A stretch of DNA of 64,000 nt from contig JAPFBL010000118.1 of the NCBI GenBank assembly GCA_026182355.1, forward strand, positions 296,001 through 360,000, read 5' to 3'. The position numbers were made by a program, and so were the translations under genes. Positions 11,560-23,604 of the stretch are shown piece after piece. How positions within the stretch are numbered: position 1 is the first letter of the stretch; each line of letters begins with the position of its first letter. The notes beneath the pieces were generated by a model. It had not been told where the DNA came from, did not search any database, and saw only the letters and a list, made by a program, of their open reading frames with translations. The DNA is from Hermatobates lingyangjiaoensis. Taxonomy: Eukaryota; Arthropoda; Insecta; Hemiptera; Hermatobatidae.

Positions 11560-12670
11560 AATGTATTTTAATATATAACCAACAGAAATCAGGTTGTTTT
11601 TGCATACATATACTTGTATACACTTTGTTGAAATTACTCTTTTTAGGAACAGAGTTGATCGTGCGACTTGAAAATTTAACATTAAATAAGACTTCAAAAT
11701 GTAGCACAGTGTTATGGACACCACAATGTTCCGTGTTTGATTTTTTAAATATTCAGTTAATTAGTTTAGTTCTCCTGCACGCTATATCATCGTCTCTTTT
11801 TATTTCATCTTCTCATCTCTTTCTTGCCCCCCCCCCCTCCCATAATTTATGTAAATTTTTATAATTTCTCAAGCTCATTAAATAATATTGGAACCAACGA
11901 ATTAGTTTTTCTTATTAAATATGATTCATTGTAGAATAAAATAGATTCTTTAGAGGATATTTCCGCTTCTACTAACTTAACTTGACCTAAAAATTTAATT
12001 CTAATTCAAACATACGGCAGTTATTAAGTTCTAAAATTATTCCACTCGGAAGTTTAGAACCGGTTTTTAACTGACCTCTAAGTCAAATATATATATCCCT
12101 ACCATGACTTCGAAGTAGGCAAATTTTGTGATCGCATAAATCGACATCTAAAACTTATATTAAGTTTCTTCTCTCTAATTAGTTAAACATACTGGTATTT
12201 TCTCTTTTTCAAGGTCAATAATGAAGGTGTGTAGAACAATCCGGATTATTATTTTTTTATAAATCACTTTTAATGACTTTGACTAATTAATCGGTAATTA
12301 TCACTTCGACAGTTGGCAATTCTTCAATTTTCTTCTAAAGGCTTACCTTAATCGGATTATAATGATATATTGCTTGTAGCAGTGTAGCAATATAGCAATG
12401 TCATTTATTTGCTATCATGTATTTTTCTTGTACTCACGTCATTGGTAAGCTCTTTCAGATGTCTTGTAAAACCACTCCCTGAACATCCTTCAAGTCGACA
12501 AACTAGAATCCTCCACACGTTTTCCAGTTTAACCATCTTTCTACCTCTGACCAGTGTTACGAAAAGAAAAACGTGATATTCTTTAAAATTATCCCTTCGT
12601 TTAATGGGAAAACTTGTTGAATGATATTGTATCAATGTTGCTTGGGTTTAAATATCTAGTTTACTAATAC
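11560..12670. other. AT-rich sequence, nothing recognised
   Basis: No supported feature. Confidence 0.5.
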
Positions 12671-12678
12671 TACTAGAT

Positions 12679-13380
12679 GAGTGGTTCTTAACCTGTGTTC
12701 TATGGCAAGGGTAGTCAACCGGTGGGTCGCGAAATGTTTGAAATTGTTTATTTTTAAATAGAAAATAAAGTACTAAATTAAATAAATAATTTATTTATTA
12801 TTAATGCGGCACATCAATTTCATTAAAGTTACTAAAAGTTACACCCTTGGGGGTCACGAAATGTTTGAAATTGTTTATTTTTAAATAGAAAATAAAGGAC
12901 TAAATTAAATAAACAATTTATTTATTATTAATGTGGCACAGCAATCTTATTAAAGTTACTATTGATCGAATTTATTTTAATTTTCCCTTTTTTATTTGTT
13001 TTTAATTTTATTTTTGTTCTCACTAAAGGGTGGAGAATAAATTTTGGCGTCAAAAATGGGTCGCGATGTAAAAAAGGTTGAAGATCCCTCATCTGTGAGT
13101 CGGTCTCAGGGGTTCGGTGTAGCCTTTACCGCAGAGGTCAACAGCAGAAGTTACACTGATTTGGAGTTTGTTGTGAGTTCATTCATGGTGTTCAATTTGT
13201 TCTTTGAACAAGGTGATATTCATGCACGGCTCATTTCATGAACCAGTCAAAAAACAAAACATATACCTATGACTTAAATTTTAAAAAAGAATCATATTTA
13301 TTTTTCAATAAAAAAAGGTTTGGTGAATGCGCATGTGAAACTGGTGGAGTTGGGTACCTCTAGAAGGTTAAGAACAGCTG
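12679..13380 (+). mobile_element. hAT-like MITE with perfect 8-bp target duplication
   Basis: Flanked on both sides by TACTAGAT (12671-12678 and 13381-13388). The ends GTGGTTCTTAACCTG and AAGGTTAAGAACAGCTG are imperfect inverted repeats. A second hAT-like sequence with GGGTCGCGA ends lies inside at about 12710-13100. No transposase is encoded; the 65-codon ORF inside has no family I recognise. Confidence 0.8.
12724..12965 (+). repeat. 127-bp tandem duplication inside the nested MITE
   Basis: GGGTCGCGAAATGTTTGAAA at 12724 recurs as GGGTCACGAAATGTTTGAAA at 12851, and the following about 100 bp are nearly the same. Confidence 0.9.
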
Positions 13381-13791
13381 TACTAGATGACGACAACAAT
13401 AATAACCATTAGTATCATCCGAAAAGTGTTGTTGCCGAAATAAAGCGGAACAAAAAACGTACACACTATTATTAAAATTATCGCAATTTTATTTATTTAT
13501 CATTGTCAAGCTTAAATCAGCATTGTATCTAGTAAAAATGTATGTGTTCGAGTATTAACTTTGTTTGTCATCCTTTACTGTTAAAGTGTTATTTCAGCAT
13601 ACTTGATAGTATGTTAGAAGAGAAGTAGAAATGATTTCAATAAAATATTAAAAAACAGAAAATAGTCACCCAGCACAACTCCATCCTATCTAACATTTTT
13701 TTAAACATAGTTAAATTGATCTTTTCTTTTTACAAAAAAATATTGTGTAAATTTTATTTTAACAATACTAATTTGCATTAAATTTCATGAC

Positions 13792-13945
13792 ATCCAAATA
13801 CTTTCTCTTGATCTTTCTCATAAAAGGAAAACTATTAAAAAACTATTTTCAATACTGATATCCAAATGATATCCAAATACTTTCTCTTAATTTTTCTCAT
13901 AAAAGGAAAACTATTGAAAAAACTATTTTCCAAATATAAAAATCT
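13792..13945 (+). repeat. 79-bp direct duplication
   Basis: ATCCAAATACTTTCTCTT followed by CATAAAAGGAAAACTATT occurs at 13792 and again at 13871. Confidence 0.85.
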
Positions 13946-14085
13946 GGAGTGGCCTACACTCTACTTTACTATAAGTAACTCAATGTCAAATTTCTTGAGT
14001 ATATAAAACATAACGTATCATTTAAGCATAACATAAATATCTAAATGGGATATAATTATTAGCATTGCATTCGTGAGGTAGTACA
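13930..14085 (+). mobile_element. dispersed repeat Y, second copy
   Basis: TCTGGAGTGGCCTACACTCT, then TTTACTATAAGTAA, then GCATTCGTGAGGTAG; inverted relative to 7286-7585. Confidence 0.55.
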
Positions 14086-14869
14086 GATAGTGATTGAAGG
14101 ACATATCAATTTATAAGCTTATTTTTGTACATCACAAATAATTTATTATTTGCAAATAATTTCATTAGTATAACTACAGCAGTAATATCATTTTTGAAAA
14201 ACCAATGTGAACATTTCTTGAAACGAAATATTATCCTACAAGAGAACATGGCTATTGTTCAAATAGCCAGTAGATTTCTTACATCGTTTACTTGACATCC
14301 TTCTACATTGAATATTAATGTAAAATTTTTAAATTTAAAACAGTAAAATACCCTTGTTTTCTCTGAAAAACATCTTAAACAGCGAAGAAAATGTTGTTTT
14401 AAGGTGATTTGTTAATTCAAGATGTACGATAATTACAGTTATTAATCTCTAAACGAAAGATTTATATTTTGAATTATCTTTTACATTTTTGGTTTTTAAC
14501 AGAATTATTATACTGGGAATTTTATGGCTTCTTAGTATTTAATAAGATCATTTTCCTTCCCCTTTGTCAAATAACATATATACGATTTTTTTTTTAATGA
14601 GTGTTATCATTTACCTGCACAATATTATTCCTCTTACATCTCTTATAAGTCAATAATATATTTTCATTTTTCCATTAGAAACATCAATTTTATCTCAGTG
14701 GATTCGCTCAAAAAATTTCTAAGTCAATGTAAACAATGTAAAAAAATACAAAAAATTCGACAAGTATAGCAGGTGATCTCTTAGTCTAGGATAAACAAAG
14801 AGTTTTTATAACGTTATTGCTCTTTTCCGTAATTGAAACTTCATGATTTTTTTTTTATGAATTACTAAT
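14086..14869. other. AT-rich sequence, nothing recognised
   Basis: No supported feature. Confidence 0.5.
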
Positions 14870-15585
14870 TTTTTGTTCCATTTTTGGTCAAATTTTCATA
14901 ATTTTTTAACGAGCCGTTTAGCGTCAAAAAAACATTTTCTGAAAACACAAATCGTACTCTAACGCCCCTTTAGCGAATGTAATTTTAGAAAAAAATATCT
15001 CAACTCATTGTCCATATAATGTTCTATTTATAGGCATAGTTTCATTCTTGTCCGTCAAACAGTATGGCTTGTATCGCTCTCACAAGGTTTGAGATTGATT
15101 TATAAGTCAAAATTTGTACATTTTATTGAAAAAAAAATATTTCCTGTTGATATAAAATTTTGAATATATTTTTCGTTTGTTCCATTTGTAACCTCAAAGA
15201 TAATGTCAAAATCTCAAAACTCTAGGGTTAGTAGTTTAGGAGAAATAAATGTTTTAAAAAAAACGGTTTTTGGCAAAAAAAGTGACTTTCCCATCATGCA
15301 TAATTCTTCCCAAACAATAGGGATCTTCGTCTAAATGGGGCCCATTTTTGTGTAAAATATCAACTTGATCCATCAAAGATTCTGGACCGTAGCGTGGTAA
15401 CAAGCAATGCTAACACACGCACCCACCCACGCACCCACCCACCCACCCACCCACCCACACACACACAGACATCATCGTAAAAACTTCATAAAACGACTTC
15501 TGGGACCTCAAAACATGTAATTCCGTCAAAATCTCGAGATCGAATTTTTTCACGATCACTATACTTTACTTATAGTAAAGTAAAA
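14870..15585 (+). mobile_element. dispersed repeat X, longest copy
   Basis: Ends in CTCGAGATCGAATTTTTTCA, CGATCACTATACTTTACTTA and TAGTAAAGTAAAAAAG. Shared with 4028-4830 (minus), 36080-36265 (plus, end only) and 34183-34260 (minus, end only). It holds an (ACCC)n tract at 15416-15470. The left boundary is approximate. No protein is visible. Confidence 0.6.
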
Positions 15586-15744
15586 AAGAAAAAGAAAGAC
15601 ATTGAAGGCGAAACTCTCAGCAAAGAAATATGGACCATTTTCTTTTCACTTGTTTGTTCATTGCTAATATTTCATTAAATTTAGCAAGTATAAAACATTT
15701 TCATATTGTTTATATGTTGGGAGTTGATATGTGATTTCTTATTA

Positions 15745-15842
15745 TCCTTTGTTCGTAGGCCTATGAAAAATGTATTAAATAAAATGGAAATGTCGGCAAC
15801 GAAAGTTTGATTTTTGAAACTTGAAATATGACGGAATCCAGA
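15745..15842 (+). mobile_element. F4-type PLE fragment, degenerate
   Basis: GGCCTATGAAAAATG, then GGAAATGTCGGCAACGAAAG. Decayed relative of 1-165. Confidence 0.6.
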
Positions 15843-15901
15843 TTAAATAATACACCCATTTTATCAAATGATTGATATATTATTTCAATTGATATTATAT
15901 A

Positions 15902-16008
15902 TATGATCAAACCACAATATGAAATGAGTAAATAAGACTAAGATCTTTGTTTCCCATTTCATATTATGGTTTGATCATTGATTGTTTGTTCATGTGGCAA
16001 TGTGAAAT

Positions 16009-16010
<2 letters not shown>
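15902..16010. mobile_element. F1 PLE 3' ends, head to head
   Basis: ATGATCAAACCACAATATGA (minus arm) and TCATATTATGGTTTGATCAT (plus arm) joined at GATCTTTG. The hammerhead part has been lost from both. Confidence 0.75.

Positions 16011-16011
<1 letters not shown>

Positions 16012-16044
<33 letters not shown>
16012..16044. repeat. (TA)n microsatellite
   Basis: Separates two palindromes. Confidence 0.95.
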
Positions 16045-16047
<3 letters not shown>

Positions 16048-16205
16048 CACTAAATATCTTGCCAACATTAAGTTTAGTATGTTTCCTACATACCTTTTCA
16101 AGATTCGAAATCTTGAAAAGGTATGTAAAAAACATACTAAACTTAATGTTGGCAAGATATTTAATGAGGTATGTTTATAAGAAGGTCTGCTCCCAAAGTA
16201 TACCA
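16045..16205. repeat. 60-bp-arm hairpin
   Basis: The arms CCTCACTAAATATCTTGCCA (16045) and TGGCAAGATATTTAATGAGG (about 16150) enclose a nearly perfect palindrome centred near 16105. After the hairpin, GAAGGTCTGCTCCCAAAGTA also occurs inverted at about 53968, beside an F4 element, so this may be a PLE-derived end. Confidence 0.8.
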
Positions 16206-16264
16206 ATATATATATATATATATAAATCAAGGAAATTTTCTTCATTTTACTTTCTATTTCTTAG

Positions 16265-16450
16265 CTCTTCCTTGTTCCTAGTTTATTTTACATCATGACT
16301 TGAACCCGGCACGCGTGAGACAACACTGTTGGTTTTCAACCGTTGCTTCGCAAGTGTGCTTGGTGTCCCTATCTCAACTCTCCTGAAGACGGTTCAACCA
16401 AAAATTAGAGACAGTAAGTGTATTCGTATCTTTGTTCTGTGTCTGTGGTT
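16265..16450 (+). mobile_element. F3 PLE short element
   Basis: GGTTTTCAACCGTTGCTTCG, then a ribozyme-like core at 16378-16411 (CUGAAGA, extra C, GGU/ACC, AAAA, UUA, stem I CUCUC/GAGA), then AGTAAGTGT. G12 of the hammerhead is replaced by A, as in the copies at 31284 and about 41715. Confidence 0.65.
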
Positions 16451-16459
16451 TACTGTGAA

Positions 16460-16662
<203 letters not shown>

Positions 16663-16663
16663 T

Positions 16664-16775
16664 TAGCAGTTTGCTTCTCAACGCGAGTACTTCGCACTTC
16701 TTCCCGATGACGCGGATGTCGAAATATCGAAGTGAGTTCTGTAGTGTCTTTCTGTGTTCTTTTCTATGTGTTAAA
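16664..16775 (+). mobile_element. F2 PLE short element
   Basis: AGCAGTTTGCTTCTCAACGC, then CCGATGACGCGG, GTCGAAATATCGAAGTGAG, then TTTCTGTGTTCTTTTC before (TA)n. The first box is CCGAUGA (U4 to C). Stem I pairs CUUC with GAAG. Confidence 0.75.
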
Positions 16776-16806
16776 GTGTATATATATATATATATATATG
16801 TTTCAC

Positions 16807-16932
16807 AGTTGGGTTTTTGACTCTGACGAAGACAGCTTGTTACGGTTGAAAAGTCTTAGTCTTGTTTCCCCATTTCATATTGTGGTTTGATCTTTGATTG
16901 TTATTTCACGTGTTTATGTGAAATTTATAATT
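16807..16932 (+). mobile_element. F1 PLE short element
   Basis: Full-length F1 with intact CUGACGA, but stem II has GACAG for GACCG and the stem III segment is AAGUCUU. Terminal hairpin present. Confidence 0.8.
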
Positions 16933-17039
16933 ATATATATACTTAGCTTCAGTTACTCAAACGGACTACTTCTGTCCTTATTATTTTTAAGGAAACTCTA
17001 AATGAAAGTATAAAACAGATATGAAGCTGAATTGTTGAA

Positions 17040-17340
17040 TAAAGTTTCAATGTTTACTGGAAGCGGTTCTGGTGAGCTTCTCAGGTTTCCCACGCTGTAA
17101 CAGGGGACTCTAGGTCACTACAGCTATACGCTGTATAGTGGCAGTGAACCGGTTGGGAATCATCCGCATTCACTGACCCACAGTGACCATCTCGCCAGGG
17201 AGTCTAGGCAGGGATGTAATCCTTTGCCTCATGGTTTGATCAGTGAAGCACGCTTTGGAAGAATGCTCTTTAGCAGCAGAGTGGCTAGTGCGGATTGTAC
17301 CGCACATACTTTGTATGAATTCGAACTCAAGTCACCTCCA
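17040..17340. other. GC-richer segment, unclassified
   Basis: Clearly less AT-rich than its surroundings, with an internal TATACGCTGTATA palindrome. No open frame on either strand and no second copy seen here. GAATTCGAACTCAAG near the end could be a tRNA-like B box on the minus strand, but no A box goes with it. Confidence 0.4.
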
Positions 17341-19300
17341 AGCAAAAACAATCAACATCTATTCCAATTTATAAGAACGACTAAATTAGAATATTAATTT
17401 GTTTTTTGTTATACTATTTCTAAAACATATATAAATATGTATTATGTGTATTCAGTTAATAATTAACATGTTATGGTATTTTATTAAACATTTATCTCTT
17501 ATATATTAGTATTAAGCGTCTCTAAGGTATTTTTTAATAAAAAAAAATACTAATGCCTTGGTCCATCATTTTACTCTGATGGTCTCAGATCGTCTGTTAT
17601 TTATTGATTGCCCTCCTCTAATTGATACACTTGATCACCTTCAGGAAGTTTGAGTCGACAAAAAAAAACAAAAAAAAAACCTTCTAGTGTGTTTACATGT
17701 ATAATTAATGTACCTTAATTATTTTAGTTAACAGTGTCCTTGATAACGAAATGATAATAGCTTTCGAACTGACTATTAGTCTAATGTCATGGATGTTGAG
17801 TTTTTTTTGTTTATTGAATCAAAACAAATGATTATAATTTTCATCAATTAAATACTCTGACGAATATTGTTTTTTTTAGACAACACCAATACGTGAATTT
17901 CCTCTTTAGTATCTGACGTTAGACAGCATGTCATTGTTATTCCTGTGATGTAGCAGGTGGTCTATGTCCTAGGGGTAAGATATTAAGCCGAGCTCGACCT
18001 GAAATTCGGGCTGGGTCTGGTTCATAATGTCACCTACTACGTTTGGGTCGGGTCGTGTTCATAATGTCACTTATTACGTTTGGGTCGGGTCGGGCCCGGG
18101 TTTCTCTCTCGCTAACTTTTTCTTTTAATAAGTATATATTTTTGTATTATGCATACTAAAAAAAAATGTATGGATATGAACAGTTGGCTGGAATGAACAG
18201 TCGGTTAGCCAACATCTTTTTAGCCTTCTATAAGGTTGGTAGGAATCTGGTGGGATGATAATTCCAGAATAAAATGATTTAGATTGGTGGGCAGAGATTC
18301 ATGGAATTTGCGGTATCGGGATTGGATTCATGATGGATAAAAGGAATTTTCAGATCATTATGGAATGGTATCGTTAGAAACATAAAAGTTAGCTTGTATA
18401 ATTTTGCGAAGGATTTTGAATTTGGCTGTTTGGCTTCATTAGGTATTTGAATGTTTGACTGATCCCCATATTTTTTGTCCATTAGTCCATACCAGTTTCA
18501 GTATTGCAGTGTATATCAGTCTTTTGTTCTGTAGAATCAAATGTGGATCTTTTGTTGAGAAGACTGGATAGCGTCTTATATAGTCTCAGTAGGTCCTGTC
18601 GTTTCAGTCCTATGTGTTAGTCATTTGTCGATGTGCATCTCCAGATATCGCACTGCGTTAGCAATTAAGATGGAAGAATGGTTAATCTAGACAGAAGGAC
18701 AACTTTGTTTACGTTGAACATTACTAATGCGGTATAGCATAGACCTGGCGGACTGGATGAAGTTATTTGAACGTACTAATGTTCTAGTTCAGGTCCTTAA
18801 TGAAAGTTTTCTTTGTAACTTCGTAAGATCAATCAACACCTTCTCGTTCAAACAACTTAAACTGTCTCATTACATTATCCAGCTATTCTATTTTACTTGG
18901 TTTTACTATTTTCTTTTTAAACATATATTTCTTTGATACTGTTAACGAAAAATTGTTGTTTCAGTTATTTTTTCTACTTTATATTTTCAAAAAAGCTAAA
19001 GGTTGTATAATCAAATGATATTCTCACAGGCTGCCTGTGTCAAGTCGTTTCAACCTGACAACTTATTCTGAACAATGTTCAGAGACCACAAGAAGCAGCA
19101 CTTTCGTTATCCATTTCAGCATAACTGGAACCAATAAAGAACTTATTACAATAATATATGATAACCTGTGCTTACAACTTAAGTTGTAAACTGGCATGGT
19201 TATAGGTAGTTTTTGAGATGGTTAGAGGTGGTTAGACAATTCGAGGAAATTTTGCTTAACAAATTTGAAATTTAGTATTTTAAACTATTTTAGCAAAAAT
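17341..19300. other. AT-rich sequence, little recognised
   Basis: Contains a 37-bp direct repeat at 18021-18095 (TTCATAATGTCAC, GTTTGGGTCGGGTCG twice). Otherwise nothing. Confidence 0.5.
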
Positions 19301-19725
19301 GATTAGAGGGTTACTGATTGACAGATGCCTTTAGAGAGTTTAACCTTTATTTTAGTAATAATGATTAGAGGGTTACTGATTGACAGATGCCTTTAGAGAG
19401 TTTAAACTTCATTTTAGTAATAATGATTAGAGGGTTACTGATTGACAGATGCCTTTAAAGAGTTTAAACTTTATTTTAGTAAAAATGATTAGAGGGTTAC
19501 TGATTGACAGATGCCTTTAGAGAGCGTCAACTTTATTTTAGCAAAAATGGTTAGAGGGTTACTGATTGACAGATGCCTTTAGAGAGTGTAAACTTTATTT
19601 TAGTAATAATGATTAGAGGGTTACTGATTGACAGATGCCTTTAGAGAGCGTCAACTTTATTTTAGCAAAAATGGTTAGAGGGTTACTGATTGACAGATGC
19701 CTTTAGAGAGTGTAAACTTTATTGG
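19301..19725 (+). repeat. 62-bp minisatellite, seven copies
   Basis: The unit starts GATTAGAGGGTTACTGATTG at 19301, 19363, 19425, 19487, 19549, 19611 and 19673. The last units alternate two variants (GCGTCAAC and GTGTAAAC), giving a 124-bp higher-order period. Confidence 0.95.
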
Positions 19726-21060
19726 GAAGTAAGTTTTGGTAAAGGTGTTATTAGAACGGTAGGGAGTAGGTCGCAATGAGGAAGTGGGCCCCGGGCCATT
19801 GATATGGGTCTGACCGAGTCGCCTGGCTCCGAGCCAAAGATGCCTCCTGGCCAAGCCACAACACTACGCCAGCCTTATCTCAAGAGTTTACTGCTCCTCT
19901 ACTTAACTATACACAAAGAGGGTATGAAGAATATTACAACTTGTAGAAAAACTTCACAGATCAGATGCCATCAGCATAATTAGAATTACTATGAGACAGT
20001 AATCAATAACCAATAATTAATAAAAATAACAAAAAGTACATATTCATTCATAATTAAAAGTCAATCTAAACAGCGACACTGTGCTTTAAGAACAGTGCTT
20101 GATCCTTAAACCGTTTACCTTCGAGCTTCTTGGATATAGCTGAGGCTAGATTTTTTCAAATATATAGGATTTCATCAAGCTTGCAGTAACAAGTACAGTG
20201 CCGCGGAGCAGTGCCAGTCCTTCCGTCTTTCTCTATCAAGTGACACAAAAACAAACCCAATGACATTATTTGCCTTTTGTTGATTACCAAAGATTCAAAC
20301 TTAGAAAATGCAATATTCTAGCCTGTTCACTTTTGACATTAAATTGCTAATTAAAAAGTTCTAAACTTGTCTACTGTTTTATAGTAACATGGGAATATTC
20401 TGGTTGTAATATATATTTGATGAGCTCTAAAGGAGAGCAAAGGAAAACTTTTTCTACTTGTTATTTAAAAATGCTTTTTTTTTCACACTCGCAATTCATC
20501 GAATTATTTTGTTGTGTCTCTTTGCCACTCTGCAAGACCGGTCCGTAAAAATATATATTGTATGAAGCCGATCTTTTGCATCTATAACGGTTAATGGCCA
20601 CTAAGTTTAACTTAATAGATTATACTCAAAATCACAGTAGTAAGTAGTAATCAAGGGCAGTAGTCATGACTACAATGTTCTTGTTAAACAATATCCGGCA
20701 ATAGAGGTATGGTGAGTCTTTCAAAACAAGAACTTTGCCCGAACGACATATCCACTGTGCGGAAATATGAAATAATTCCATAATAAATATATACTTGAAA
20801 AATCATGAAAAAAATTAGTGTTGGTTAGAGCTCAGTACATCAGTTAAGGGGAAATCTATATCAGTACTGATTTATAACTGTTACTCAGATAATTATTTAG
20901 AATGTATAAAGTGTATCTTCAAAAATGTTTTGAGTATATTTTAAAACTTCAATTATCGGAAATCACCTCTGGTTTGTTTGTTAACATGATGAGTAATCTG
21001 AAAAGAACTTAACAACGATGTAATGCAACGAAGACAGTTTAAAGCAGTGATACTGAACAA
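19726..21060. other. nothing recognised
   Basis: A GC-rich patch at 19770-19870 has no open frame. The rest is AT-rich. Confidence 0.5.
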
Positions 21061-21067
21061 CTGTGCC

Positions 21068-21415
21068 GAGGCTCCAGGTTAGATCAGTGGTTAACGTACT
21101 TCTTTGAACTGGTAGGTCTGGGGTTCGATGCCCACTGGTATGTAGGAGGTGAATAAATCTGAGCACGTTGTTTCTCGGAGAAGACGTTAAACAGTCGGTC
21201 TCGAGCCTGTATGATGTCAGGTAACTCGTTAAAGATCGTTACTCTAAATACACTTGAGTTAGGCAAAATTAGAATCAAATTTTGATGTAGGATCAACAGG
21301 TGATGTGGCTCCGCCATTACTAAAATGGGTGCCAAATAATAAATGAGCTAGAATTTCCGCACCTAGAACAACACAAAAACGTTAAAGCCGCCTTATAAAT
21401 GTGGGTGTTAGAAAA
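21068..21415 (+). mobile_element. tRNA-derived SINE, tail type 1
   Basis: A box region CCAGGTTAGATCAGTGGTTA, B box GGTTCGATGCC (21122), body with GTGAATAAATCTGAGCACG, and tail with AAAATGGGTGCCAAATAATA. Confidence 0.85.
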
Positions 21416-21779
21416 CAAAGAAACAGAATTTACTGTGCCGCCTGTTTCTTGAAGCCACCACATTTTACGGATGCATACAGTAAAATAGTGAAGAAGGCTT
21501 TTGAAGCATCTATTTTACTGACTAAAATATAGAAAGGAGAACGGAATATAGATTTAGATTGTCGATCAGGGAATGAGAGTAGCGTTACTGTCTTTACGCC
21601 CAAATATATATAAAGTCGTCAAAAAACACAAACCTCAAACGTCGCATTAAATTAAATTTACAATTTATAATTAAATAACCATTTTATTTACTTTGTAATG
21701 CTATTTTACTTTACATTCCTTTAAAAAATATTATCGTCTGCTATTTTTATAATATATATCGTATTATAGGTATAACAGC

Positions 21780-21890
21780 GAGTTAGCTATGTTTTTTTAA
21801 TTTATCTAATTGTTAGTGTGCCACAAAATTTTTAAATTATTTAAAGTGAGCAGTGACGAAGAAAAGGTTGAGAATCACTGATCTAGAGCT
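21780..21890 (+). mobile_element. hAT-like MITE end, decayed
   Basis: AAAAGGTTGAGAATCACTGA looks like a right terminus of the GTTCTCAACC type. The left end was not found. Confidence 0.4.
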
Positions 21891-23200
21891 TTCCATTAAA
21901 ATAAAAAGATCAGGGGAGTTATTAATTTCTAAACAGGCCTTGTGTTACCAGTAAAACTTCACAATAACTGTCAAAACATAAACAGCAAGTAATATATGCT
22001 TTTATTAGTTTCTCTTAACTTGAAACATAAAAAGTATTTTAAAGCCTTTTTTAAAATGCAAATAAACTTTCAATAATTAAAAAAAAAAAAAATTCTCCTT
22101 CTATTGTGAAAGTTAGAATATTACTCCTATAAATTAATCCTTTTTTTTTTCCTTAAAAACTAATAAGATTAAACTACTGTTGATATATTTATCAGGATAG
22201 GTTTTAAATTCGAGAATTTATAAAGCTGACTGATAATATTTTAAGAAAACATGTTCATGATGATTAAGCTTATGGTAATTGGCTGTCGATGGTATTGAAA
22301 TGACAGAGCCGTTGTTTATGTAATTTCTACTGATTTGTTGACTAAATGGTTTGATTTTTGTTGCTTGAAATCTGTTACTTAATCAAATCTAAACGCAATC
22401 GGATCTATGCCTCTTGGTTAAAGTACCGTTTATTTCCTGGATTTGATTTCCGTAACAAATATACACTGCCAGCGTACTGATTGCTGCTCCTGAATCATTA
22501 GATTGCGGCTTACTCCAGCTGCATATTTAATCATGTCATTATCTCTTATGTTCTAAAGGCTTCAAAGATATGCCTCAAAATAATACGTAGGCTTCGATTT
22601 AGTAATTTAAAATATGAACTTTGATTCATTTAAAAAAAAAAACAAATTCAATTTTTAATATAGTAAAGGAGTAACATTACGCGGCAATTATAAGATATAT
22701 GGTAATCTGATATAACAATCTTCCTGAACATGTAACAATTACTAATTTAATGACACTCTTACATACTTCTTTTTATATCTTTTACATATTTTAGAACTGT
22801 TGTTACCATAAAAAAGGGTTTTACGAGGAACTCTCGTAATAGAGTGTAGCGTAAGATGATTTTTTTAATCTAATAAATACTAAACTGAATATATAGATTA
22901 GGATTGTTATTTTACGTGTGTGAAATAGAGATATACGTGATTACGTGTGTATATTTATAGAGATACATAAAAATAAATGTACTGTTAATTAATTTTTTTT
23001 TAACATTATTATTATTTTATTGATTCTCATTCTTTATACTTTTTCTTGTTTTAATTTTATTTGCATACATAAAATGCATTTAAAAATTTATTTGAAATTA
23101 ATTAATTTCAATTATTATGAAATAATAATTGAAGACAATTTATTATTCTCTCCATTATTATTTCATATTACATTTTTTATCTTGTTTTATAAATAAATAA
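21891..23200. other. AT-rich sequence, nothing recognised
   Basis: No supported feature; short AT hairpins near 23100-23170. Confidence 0.5.
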
Positions 23201-23279
23201 TGGAGGGATTTCTACTTTCCCTCTCCTCCGGTGGGGAGCAGCATTGAGGTCGTTCCACGAGTTACTCTGGAGGCCAGTA

Positions 23280-23405
23280 GCAGTTTGCTTCTCAACGCGA
23301 GTACTTCGTACTTCTTCCTGATGATGACAGATGTCAAAATATCGAAGTGAGTTCTGTAGTGACTTTCTGTGTTCTTTCCTATTTGTTAAAGAGTATATAT
23401 ATATA
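23280..23405 (+). mobile_element. F2 PLE short element
   Basis: GCAGTTTGCTTCTCAACGCG, intact CUGAUGA (23319), extra U, stem II GAC/GUC, AAAA in place of GAAA, AUAUC, stem I CUUC/GAAG. Ends at (TA)n. Confidence 0.8.
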
Positions 23406-23419
23406 CTTAAAATAAACTA

Positions 23420-23500
23420 TGACACATAGACTGAAACATAACAAAAACTCACTTTTTAATATTTCGACCGTAATGGCGGTCGTTCTCAGGAGAAGAAGTG
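23420..23500 (-). mobile_element. F2 PLE short element with hammerhead-like core
   Basis: Minus strand: CTCCTGAGAACGACCG, TACGGTCGAAATATT, AAAAAGTGAG. Stem II GACCG/CGGUC is perfect; the first box reads CUGAGAA (G8 to A). Confidence 0.7.
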
Positions 23501-23604
23501 AATTGACGGAGGGACGACAGTCAACTAAAGAACTCACATACTGAACTACGTGTCACTTGTTCATTCAGTCTATAGTTGTAGTTAAAAATCCACATACTAT
23601 TTTT

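Noticed and set aside
17040..17340. possible first bestrophin exon
   Set aside because: GC-rich, but no frame gives the N-terminal bestrophin sequence and stops occur in all frames.
19301..19725. CRISPR-like array
   Set aside because: The whole 62-bp unit repeats with no unique spacers, in a eukaryotic genome.
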